Origin: Hungatella sp. UBA5982
GTDB taxonomy: Bacteria > Bacillota > Clostridia > Lachnospirales > Lachnospiraceae
Length of the DNA: 5,699 nucleotides
Assembly: GCA_002429965.1 (NCBI GenBank)
Contig: DJBG01000123.1
Location: forward strand, 14,531 to 20,229
Direction: 5' to 3'
Shown: positions 1 through 5,153 of the stretch, piece by piece
How positions within the stretch are numbered: position 1 is the stretch's first letter
Layout of the letters: the number at the start of each line of letters is the position of its first letter
Made by a program: the position numbers and the translations under genes
The notes under the pieces: model-generated
What the model saw: the letters and a program-made list of their open reading frames with translations, nothing else
Database searches by the model: none
Told to the model about the DNA's origin: nothing

Positions 1-159
1 AGTCCGCAGGAAAAGCTGGCTGTCCAGGGCCTTTTCCAGCTGCCGTACCGCCTGGCTCACGGCCGGCTGTGAGATACACAGCTTCTCCGCCGCCTGGGTA
101 ATGCTTTTAAGCTGGGCCACATAATAAAACACCTTGTAATATTCCAAATTGCTGCTCAT
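1..159 (-). CDS. LysR-family transcriptional regulator, N-terminal part (partial)
   Basis: This is the first 53 codons of a LysR-type regulator; the rest lies beyond base 1. The visible protein is almost entirely the winged helix-turn-helix DNA-binding domain. Residues about 18-40 carry the family pattern: a KSITQAAEKL helix, then SQPAVSQAVRQLE as recognition helix and flank, then LFLRT entering the wing. The ATG (157-159) follows an AGGAGG Shine-Dalgarno sequence (161-170 on the complementary strand) at good spacing, so the start is firm. The effector-binding domain is not visible, so neither ligand nor target can be named. The gene lies 87 bases downstream of purB on the same strand, with no intrinsic terminator seen between them. 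Read-through from purB is possible, but this does not show that it regulates purines. LysR proteins commonly regulate themselves or neighbouring genes. The family call is very secure; the specific role is unknown. Confidence 0.93.
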   Translation of the reverse strand, partial: MSSNLEYYKVFYYVAQLKSITQAAEKLCISQPAVSQAVRQLEKALDSQLFLRT

Positions 160-179
160 GACTTCCTCCTGATATGAGT

Positions 180-214
180 AATCAAGTAAACACGCTTTGG
201 AGTTTTTCTTGATT
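180..214. repeat. Short inverted repeat upstream of the LysR-type gene
   Basis: The arms AATCAAG (180-186) and CTTGATT (208-214) are perfect 7-base inverted repeats around a 21-base centre. They lie 21-55 bases upstream of the regulator's start codon. The position would suit an operator for the LysR-type protein or a promoter-overlapping site, but no convincing -35/-10 pair could be placed around it. A 7-base match over this distance can arise by chance in AT-rich spacer DNA. Function is unproven. Confidence 0.25.
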
Positions 215-246
215 TCCCATACACCCTGACGTCTGCCTGCAAGTCT

Positions 247-1677
247 CTATACGTGAATCTCTGCTTTCATCCCAAGAAGTTCCCTGTTTTCTAAAAGAAG
301 GGGCTTGACCACCTCTTCCAGATAAGCAGTCACCTGGGCCGGAGCACAGCCCACATATCTTTTGGGATCCATGCTTTTCTTTAAATCCTCCAAAGAAAGG
401 TTAAAGGAAGGATCTGCTGCAATCAGCTCCAGCAAATTGTTATCAAGACCATTCACCTTCACATTCCGGCCTGCTTCCATAGACAGTTCCCTGATCCGCT
501 CGTGAAGCTCCTGTCTGTCCCCTCCGGCCTTTACCGCGTCCATCATGATGTTTTCCGTAGCCATAAATGGAAGCTCTGCCATCATATGCTTCCCGATCAC
601 CTTTGGATATACCACAAGCCCATCCACAACATTTAAGTAAAGATCCAGAATTCCGTCAACTGCCAAAAAACCTTCCGGAATGCTTAATCTTTTATTAGCG
701 GAATCATCAAGAGTTCTCTCAAACCACTGGGTAGAAGAAACCAGCATTGGGTTCATCACATCCGCCATCACATAATTGGACAGGGAAGCCATCCGCTCGC
801 TTCTCATGGGATTGCGCTTATAGGCCATGGCGGAAGAACCGATCTGACTCTTTTCAAAAGGCTCTTCTACTTCCTTTAAATGCTGCAAAAGTCGGATATC
901 ATTGGAAAACTTATGGGCGCTCTGGGCTATGCCAGCCAAAACATTGACCACACGGCTGTCCACCTTTCTGGAATAGGTCTGGCCGGAAACCGGATAGCAG
1001 CCTGCAAATCCCAGCTTTTCCGCAATCATGGAATCCGCTCTTCTCACCTTGTCCATATCGCCGTCAAACAGCTCCAGGAAGCTGGCCTGTGTCCCTGTGG
1101 TGCCCTTGGAGCCAAGAAGCCGTATAGAACCCAGGATATAGTCCAGATCTTCTAAATCCATGGTCAGATCGTGAAGCCAGAGTGTCGCTCTTTTACCTAC
1201 GGTTGTAGGCTGAGCCGGCTGGAAATGAGTGAAAGCCAGGGTAGGTAAGTCCTTATATTCGTCGGCAAACCGAGTCATTTCATCAATAACATTAATGAGT
1301 TTCCTGCGGACCAGCTTTAACGCTTCTGTCATGACTATTAAATCGGTATTGTCCCCCACATAACAGGAAGTGGCTCCCAGATGGATGATTCCTTTTGCCT
1401 TAGGGCACTGGACGCCATATGCATACACATGAGACATTACATCATGACGGACCTCTTTTTCCCTCTGTATTGCCACATCGTAATTGATATCATCCTGATG
1501 GGCTTTTAATTCCTCTATCTGCTCTTCTGTTATGGGAAGTCCCAGTTCCCTTTCCACCTCCGCCAGGGCAACCCACAGCTTTCTCCATGTCTTAAATTTC
1601 CTGTCCGGTGAAAAGATATATTGCATCTCCTTACTTGCATAGCGCTCAGACAGCGGGCTTTGGTATCTATCTGTCAT
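247..1677 (-). CDS. purB: Adenylosuccinate lyase
   Basis: PurB catalyses two fumarate-releasing eliminations: SAICAR to AICAR in de novo purine synthesis, and adenylosuccinate to AMP. It acts as a cytoplasmic homotetramer of the fumarase/aspartase superfamily. The 476-residue product has the family landmarks in order: RHDVMSHV (77-84), IIHLGATSCYVGDNTD (97-112), THFQPAQPTTVGKR (150-163), KGTTGTQASF (191-200), and the signature loop SQIGSSAMAYKRNP (277-290) with the catalytic-loop serine (281/282) and Lys287. QWFERTLDDSAN follows at 317-328. The loop has Ala285 where many homologues have Pro. Several long blocks resemble my recollection of animal ADSL more than the shorter (about 430-residue) Bacillus type. 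The ATG at 1675-1677 follows AAGGAGG (1690-1696) with a 12-base spacer. The gene is downstream of purC and purF but separated from purF by a palindrome, so it may be partly independent of them. Complete, with no frameshift. Confidence 0.97.
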   Translation of the reverse strand: MTDRYQSPLSERYASKEMQYIFSPDRKFKTWRKLWVALAEVERELGLPITEEQIEELKAHQDDINYDVAIQREKEVRHDVMSHVYAYGVQCPKAKGIIHLGATSCYVGDNTDLIVMTEALKLVRRKLINVIDEMTRFADEYKDLPTLAFTHFQPAQPTTVGKRATLWLHDLTMDLEDLDYILGSIRLLGSKGTTGTQASFLELFDGDMDKVRRADSMIAEKLGFAGCYPVSGQTYSRKVDSRVVNVLAGIAQSAHKFSNDIRLLQHLKEVEEPFEKSQIGSSAMAYKRNPMRSERMASLSNYVMADVMNPMLVSSTQWFERTLDDSANKRLSIPEGFLAVDGILDLYLNVVDGLVVYPKVIGKHMMAELPFMATENIMMDAVKAGGDRQELHERIRELSMEAGRNVKVNGLDNNLLELIAADPSFNLSLEDLKKSMDPKRYVGCAPAQVTAYLEEVVKPLLLENRELLGMKAEIHV

Positions 1678-1713
1678 GGTTCTTATATTCCTCCTTGGGC
1701 TTCATTTACATTC

Positions 1714-1742
1714 ATAGTAACATATTTTTTATTTGATGGGAA
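1714..1742 (-). promoter_or_regulatory. Weak candidate promoter for purB
   Basis: On the minus strand, TTCCCA (1737-1742) and TACTAT (1714-1719) are separated by exactly 17 bases. Each matches the sigma-A consensus at four of six positions. Transcription would start roughly 25-30 bases before the purB ATG. The -35 element touches the outer arm of the adjacent palindrome. This is inference from weak matches in AT-rich DNA. purB may instead be transcribed through from purF. Confidence 0.25.
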
Positions 1743-1800
1743 GAGAAACCGGGGACCCTCCGGCTGGATAAACACAGTCAGCACGGCGGTCCCCGTCTCT
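1742..1800 (-). repeat. 59-base imperfect palindrome between purF and purB (hairpin, possible dispersed element)
   Basis: This element begins 14 bases after the purF stop codon. The outer arms pair as 1742-1746 with 1796-1800 (5 bp), then 1750-1757 with 1788-1795 (8 bp, GC-rich), with a three-base bulge at 1747-1749. An inner stem continues as 1760-1766 with 1779-1786 (7 bp, A1783 bulged), capped by a 12-base loop (1767-1778). That gives 20 base pairs in a single long hairpin. No U-run follows directly on either strand, so it is not a classical intrinsic terminator, though it could attenuate transcription or protect the purF 3' end. The GGGGACC/GGTCCCC arms and compact intergenic placement resemble REP/MITE-type palindromic repeats of clostridial genomes. 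That comparison is from memory, and only one copy is present here. Confidence 0.6.
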
Positions 1801-1814
1801 ATTAATATCCATTT

Positions 1815-3257
1815 TTACTCCGCGTATTCTCCCCGAATGTCCTCCTTAGGCGGCTCAATGGGATAATCTCCGCTAAAGCATGCGGTACAGATCGGAAGTC
1901 CTTCTGCCATTTCATTCAACCGTTCAATCTTTAAGTAAGACAGAGAATCCGCTCCCAGAAGATCCCGGATTTCTTCAATGGTTCTGTTATGTGCCATCAG
2001 CTGATCCTCGTTAGGTATATCGGTTCCGAAATAACAGGGGTGGAGAAATGGCGGGGAACTGATCCGGATATGGACCTCCTTTGCCCCTGACTCCCGCAGC
2101 ATGTTTACAATGAGGGCGCTGGTAGTTCCACGGACTATGGAATCGTCGATCATGATGACCCGCTTCCCCATTACCGCTTCCTTTAACACGTTAAGCTTGA
2201 TTCTGACCGAGGATTCCCGGTTGCTCTGCTTTGGCTTTATAAATGTCCTGCCAACATAAGAATTCTTTACAAAAGCGGTCCCATAAGGGATTCCTGACTG
2301 AAGGGAATATCCCAGTGCGGCGGCGTTGCCTGATTCCGGTACTCCGACCACAAGGTCCGCCTCCACCGGAGAATCCATAGCCAATGCACGGCCGGCGCAC
2401 ATCCTGGAATGATAGACGCTGACACCGTCAAACACGCTGTCCGGCCTGGCAAAATAAATATATTCAAAAATACATCTGGCTTCCTTTGACTTATCTACAA
2501 GGCAGAGACTTGTATCAGAAACGATTCCCTCCTTAGTAATGGTCACCACTTCCCCGGGGCAAACGTCCCGGACAAACTCTGCACCAAGAGTATCAAGGGC
2601 GCAGCTTTCCGATACCAGGATATAGGCGTTATCACGTTTTCCAATACACAGAGGTTTAAATCCATAAGGATCCCTGGCTCCGATTATCTTACGGGGACTC
2701 ATTATGACTAGGGAATAAGCCCCTTTAAGCTTTTTCATGGCATTTACTACAGCAGCCTCAACGGTAGCAGCTTTCACTCTCTCCCTTGCAATGTGGTAAG
2801 CGATCACCTCTGAATCAATCGTCGTCTGGAATATGGCCCCGTTATACTCAAGCTCACGTCTTAACTCCGGTGCATTGACCAGATTGCCGTTATGAGCCAT
2901 TGCCAATGTTCCTTTCAGATAATTGAGTACAAGGGGCTGGGCATTCTCCCATGTGCTGCTGCCTGCAGTAGAATAACGAACATGACCTACGCCGATGTCG
3001 CCGCGGAGGCCTTCTAAAATTTCCGGTGTAAAGACCTCATTACATAACCCCATTCCCTTATGGGCGCTTACCTTTGCCTTAGAACTGCCGGTATCGCTGA
3101 CCGCAATTCCGCAGCTCTCCTGGCCTCTGTGCTGCAATGCAAGCAATCCATAATAAATGGTGGAAGCAACGTCGCCGCCGTCAAAATCGTACATTCCGAA
3201 TACGCCGCATTCCTCATGCAGCTCATCCTCAAAATTGAAATTCAATTCGTTATTCAT
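1815..3257 (-). CDS. purF: Amidophosphoribosyltransferase (glutamine PRPP amidotransferase)
   Basis: PurF makes 5-phosphoribosylamine from PRPP and glutamine, the committed step of de novo purine synthesis, in the cytoplasm. The N-terminal half is an Ntn (class II) glutaminase. Cys17 in HEECGVFG becomes the nucleophile after removal of a 16-residue propeptide, and QHRGQES (42-48), HVRYSTAG (92-99) and AHNGNL (121-126) follow. The C-terminal half is a type I phosphoribosyltransferase with the PRPP loop VIMIDDSIVRGTTS (367-380). Cys262, Cys408, Cys457 and Cys460 sit where the Bacillus enzyme binds a 4Fe-4S cluster. The protein therefore belongs to the oxygen-sensitive iron-sulfur class and not to the cluster-free E. 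coli class. At 480 residues the length is normal. The ATG at 3255-3257 is preceded by a modest GAGGA at about 11 bases. It follows purC by 76 bases with no clear terminator, so the two are probably cotranscribed. By family knowledge the enzyme is inhibited by AMP and GMP. Confidence 0.98.
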   Translation of the reverse strand: MNNELNFNFEDELHEECGVFGMYDFDGGDVASTIYYGLLALQHRGQESCGIAVSDTGSSKAKVSAHKGMGLCNEVFTPEILEGLRGDIGVGHVRYSTAGSSTWENAQPLVLNYLKGTLAMAHNGNLVNAPELRRELEYNGAIFQTTIDSEVIAYHIARERVKAATVEAAVVNAMKKLKGAYSLVIMSPRKIIGARDPYGFKPLCIGKRDNAYILVSESCALDTLGAEFVRDVCPGEVVTITKEGIVSDTSLCLVDKSKEARCIFEYIYFARPDSVFDGVSVYHSRMCAGRALAMDSPVEADLVVGVPESGNAAALGYSLQSGIPYGTAFVKNSYVGRTFIKPKQSNRESSVRIKLNVLKEAVMGKRVIMIDDSIVRGTTSALIVNMLRESGAKEVHIRISSPPFLHPCYFGTDIPNEDQLMAHNRTIEEIRDLLGADSLSYLKIERLNEMAEGLPICTACFSGDYPIEPPKEDIRGEYAE

Positions 3258-3278
3258 TTGATGTCTTTTCCTCTTTTC

Positions 3279-3318
3279 TGCCCGTTTTTATTGGGCATAA
3301 AGATATACCCGCAGGTAT
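3279..3318 (-). other. Two small hairpins in the purC-purF spacer
   Basis: In transcription order, a perfect 5-bp stem with a 4-base loop (3314-3318 with 3305-3309) is followed by a 5-bp GC-rich stem with a 9-base loop (3293-3297 with 3279-3283). The second ends a few bases before the GAGGA ahead of purF. They could modulate purF translation or mRNA processing. Neither has a following U-run, so they are not terminators. Stems this short may be incidental. Confidence 0.3.
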
Positions 3319-3333
3319 TTCTCTCTATGCTGT

Positions 3334-4050
3334 TTACCGGATGCCAAGACGGCGGAACACTTCCTCGTAAGCGTCCTCCACGCCTCCTAAATCCCTGCGG
3401 AAACGATCCTTATCCAGCTTTTCATGGGTATCCTTATCCCAAAGCCTGCATGTGTCAGGAGAAATCTCATCAGCCAGAATGACTTTTCCATGATAACGGC
3501 CGAACTCAATTTTAAAATCGATCAAATCAATGTTTAAACCGTCAAAATATTCTTTCAGCACTTCATTTACCTTAAAGGCATATTCCGTAATCTTGTCGAT
3601 CTCTTCCTGGGTTGCCAGATTGAGGGCCAATGCATAGTAGTTGTTGATAAACGGATCGCCCAGGTCATCATTTTTATAACTGAATTCAAGTGTCGGACAG
3701 GCGAACTTCACGCCTTCTTCCATCCCCATCTTCTTGGCGAAGCTTCCTGCGGAATAGTTTCTGATGATCACTTCAAGGGGAATGATCTCCACTTTCTTCA
3801 CTGCAGTCTCACGGTCACTCAATTCTTCCACCAGATGAGTGGGAACGCCTTTGGCTTCCAGCTTTTTGAAAATAAAGTTGGTCATTCGGTTGTTGACCGC
3901 GCCTTTTCCAGCAATGGTGCCCTTTTTAAGGCCATTAAATGCTGTGGCATCGTCTTTGTATGAAACAACCAATACATCCGGATCTTCCGTCGTATAAACC
4001 TTTTTCGCTTTTCCCTCATACAGCATTTCTCTTTTTTCCACGGTATCCAC
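3334..4050 (-). CDS. purC: Phosphoribosylaminoimidazole-succinocarboxamide (SAICAR) synthase
   Basis: PurC joins aspartate to CAIR with ATP to form SAICAR, which PurB then cleaves. The 238-residue product is the usual bacterial single-domain size. It shows the nucleotide-binding [10 protein letters not shown] (10-19), SAICAR synthetase signature 1 around [15 protein letters not shown] (89-103), signature 2 LIDFKIEFG (176-184) and the [12 protein letters not shown] block (194-205). No ATG start gives a natural N-terminus. GTG at 4048-4050 has AGGA only three or four bases upstream. A second in-frame GTG at 4039-4041 has AGGTGG at about five bases and would give a 235-residue protein starting MEKREML, which looks more like the family. 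The longer form is annotated, with the shorter equally possible. A near-consensus promoter lies about 60 bases upstream, making purC the first gene of the purC-purF unit. Confidence 0.97.
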   Translation of the reverse strand: MDTVEKREMLYEGKAKKVYTTEDPDVLVVSYKDDATAFNGLKKGTIAGKGAVNNRMTNFIFKKLEAKGVPTHLVEELSDRETAVKKVEIIPLEVIIRNYSAGSFAKKMGMEEGVKFACPTLEFSYKNDDLGDPFINNYYALALNLATQEEIDKITEYAFKVNEVLKEYFDGLNIDLIDFKIEFGRYHGKVILADEISPDTCRLWDKDTHEKLDKDRFRRDLGGVEDAYEEVFRRLGIR

Positions 4051-4110
4051 CTGTCCTTTTCTGAATTAATTTATAAGTTTTTCAAATAAAACTATGGTGT
4101 TTCAGTAGAA

Positions 4111-4139
4111 ATTATAATACAGTAAAAATGGGATTGCAA
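4111..4139 (-). promoter_or_regulatory. Sigma-A-type promoter of purC-purF
   Basis: On the minus strand, TTGCAA (4134-4139; four of six to consensus) and a perfect TATAAT (4111-4116) are separated by exactly 17 bases in AT-rich DNA. Transcription should begin near 4104, giving a leader of about 54 bases before the upstream purC GTG. The leader holds only a weak AU-rich hairpin (4088-4093 with 4076-4081). It is too short for a guanine riboswitch aptamer plus expression platform, and I see no Bacillus-type PurBox (CGAACA core) around the promoter. How this unit senses purines is not visible here. Confidence 0.75.
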
Positions 4140-4187
4140 CTGGTTTTATTATTATAAATACTTATGACCCTTTTATGATTTTGTTTC

Positions 4188-4559
4188 TCAATCAGGACCT
4201 TGTAGGATTACACGCTCTACCTTTTGCCATAACTTAACCCTGCCTTCCTTCCAGTCAACGGAAAACCCCTGTTCCTTGGTCTCCCCGGTTTTCCGGCCCC
4301 AAAAAGCTTCAACTAACGGTTCCTTTTCAGCTTCCGCTTCTCTGTTTACAGGCAGGAATTCATGAGCATTGCCTGCAATTGTTACTCCATACGGCAGGAA
4401 AAATACCGCCGCCTCCAAAAGGATGAGAACCAGTAAGGATTTTCTCAGACGGATCTTTAGGTCTTCCTTATAAGGAATCGCCTGCTTAAGACTTCTCCAC
4501 GGCTTTTTCCTTTTATCATTATACCGCTGATATTTAAAATAATCAAATTTCCTTTTCAT
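4188..4559 (-). CDS. Small single-pass membrane protein of unknown function
   Basis: I do not recognise this 123-residue protein. Residues 1-40 are strongly basic and aromatic-rich (Lys/Arg/Tyr), residues about 41-63 form one hydrophobic segment (LLVLILLEAAVFFLPYGVTI), and 64-123 are a polar, charged tail with several tryptophans. By the positive-inside rule the N-terminus should be cytoplasmic and the C-terminal 60 residues outside. There is no signal-peptidase or lipobox motif, so it is probably a type II anchored protein and not a secreted one. The ATG (4557-4559) has AGAGAGG (4570-4576) about ten bases upstream, supporting real translation. It sits between a terminator and the purC promoter, with no terminator before purC. 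A few transcripts might run on into purC, but nothing links its function to purines. The gene is likely real; function cannot be assigned. Confidence 0.75.
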   Translation of the reverse strand: MKRKFDYFKYQRYNDKRKKPWRSLKQAIPYKEDLKIRLRKSLLVLILLEAAVFFLPYGVTIAGNAHEFLPVNREAEAEKEPLVEAFWGRKTGETKEQGFSVDWKEGRVKLWQKVERVILQGPD

Positions 4560-4661
4560 GGACGTTTTGCCTCTCTGCCGGGTAGGCTTTAGTTATTATG
4601 GCATTGTCTCTGGATATTTGGCCAGAACATGGTCTTTCTGATAAATAAAATAGAACCGCTT

Positions 4662-4690
4662 ATAAAATACATTAAGATATGTTTCGACAA
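4662..4690 (-). promoter_or_regulatory. Candidate promoter for the small membrane-protein gene
   Basis: On the minus strand, TTGTCG (4685-4690) and TTTTAT (4662-4667) have a 17-base spacer. Each matches four of six consensus positions. It lies just past the bidirectional terminator and about 100 bases upstream of the membrane-protein ATG. The surrounding DNA is very AT-rich, so other registers are possible. The terminator upstream makes some promoter in this interval necessary if the gene is expressed. Confidence 0.4.
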
Positions 4691-4706
4691 TATTATATCT
4701 TATAAT

Positions 4707-4748
4707 AAAAAAAGCTTCAAGCATAGATTCCATGCCTGAAGCTTTTTT
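4707..4748. terminator. Bidirectional intrinsic terminator after the lipoprotein gene
   Basis: An 11-bp stem pairs 4714-4724 with 4732-4742, with one G-U type mismatch position and a 7-base loop (4725-4731). It is flanked by A7 (4707-4713) and T6 (4743-4748). On the minus strand it ends in a U7 run 24-60 bases beyond the lipoprotein stop codon, its obvious role. The flanking A and T tracts mean it could also terminate plus-strand transcripts. This is the clearest terminator in the window, and it separates the dapB-lipoprotein side from the membrane-protein/purine side. Confidence 0.92.
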
Positions 4749-4765
4749 ATTGTAAATCTTTTTTA

Positions 4766-5077
4766 TTATGGTGCTTTTGTGGCTCCTGAAGTTGGCTGGC
4801 CATTGCTTTCCCCTGTAATTTTGTCAACCCCTTTTTCTACATCATTAACAACACCATTAACCACACCAGTGCTCTCATTTGCGCCTGTGCCTGTTGTTTC
4901 TTTCATAGTAGTAGATTCAGTAGTAGCTTTGGTGGTTGTTGCTGAAGTCGTCTGGGTTGTTGCACCTGTGGTTCCTGCCGAGGTACCATTGTTACCTTTC
5001 GTGGTTCCGCAAGCAGTCAGACACATTACTGTCATAATGACAATAAGGGTAATTGCATAAGGTTTTATTCTCTTCAT
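4766..5077 (-). CDS. Small threonine-rich lipoprotein of unknown function
   Basis: This encodes a 103-residue exported lipoprotein. MKRIK is followed by a hydrophobic segment (about 6-19) and the lipobox LTAC (20-23), so Cys23 should be lipidated and the mature chain anchored outside the membrane. Residues about 25-70 are a low-complexity spacer with roughly 20 threonines plus Ala, Gly and Ser. The tail (71-88) has a regular valine pattern (GVVNGVVNDVEKGVDKI) that could form a short amphipathic helix, then a disordered end. No enzymatic domain is visible. An ATG at 5093-5095 would add six residues, but that codon overlaps the AAAGGAG ribosome site serving the ATG at 5075-5077, so the shorter start is preferred. 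The gene lies 76 bases after dapB with no terminator between and ends in a strong terminator, so read-through from dapB is possible. Its function is unknown. Confidence 0.85.
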   Translation of the reverse strand: MKRIKPYAITLIVIMTVMCLTACGTTKGNNGTSAGTTGATTQTTSATTTKATTESTTMKETTGTGANESTGVVNGVVNDVEKGVDKITGESNGQPTSGATKAP

Positions 5078-5085
5078 AATACATT

Positions 5086-5092
5086 CTCCTTT
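5086..5092 (-). promoter_or_regulatory. Ribosome binding site deciding the lipoprotein start
   Basis: AAAGGAG on the minus strand sits eight bases ahead of the ATG at 5075-5077, an ideal spacing. The farther upstream in-frame ATG (5093-5095) immediately precedes and overlaps this motif and lacks a good site of its own. The resulting N-terminus also has the compact Lys/Arg n-region expected of a lipoprotein signal peptide. Confidence 0.85.
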
Positions 5093-5153
5093 CATTTTCT
5101 ACAATTAGTATGTGTAAAGGAAGAACGAATTATGGTGGAAGATAATGGAAAAT

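Noticed and set aside
747..1155. Open frames on the plus strand inside purB
   Set aside because: They are antisense to a fully conserved purB reading frame, lack ribosome sites and resemble no protein family.
1742..1800. Reading the purF-purB palindrome as an ordinary intrinsic terminator
   Set aside because: The stem is strong, but no U-run follows it directly on either strand. It is therefore listed as a palindromic repeat of uncertain function.
2191..2467. Alternative minus-strand frames inside purF
   Set aside because: They are out-of-frame shadows of the PurF phosphoribosyltransferase domain, whose own frame carries every expected motif.
2970..2990. CGAACA match resembling a PurBox core
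   Set aside because: It lies inside the purF coding sequence, far from any promoter, and without a second box at the expected spacing.
3060..3482. 140-codon plus-strand open frame across the purF-purC junction
   Set aside because: It is antisense to two confident genes, with composition typical of reversed coding DNA and no start signal.
4589..4630. 13-residue leader ORF upstream of the small membrane protein
   Set aside because: It has an ATG and a stop but no convincing ribosome site, and a frame this short is expected by chance. No regulatory codon run is evident.
4779..5060. Valine- and proline-rich plus-strand open frame opposite the lipoprotein
   Set aside because: It is the reverse complement of the threonine-rich low-complexity tract (Thr codons read back as Val-like codons). 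The minus strand has the lipobox and ribosome site.
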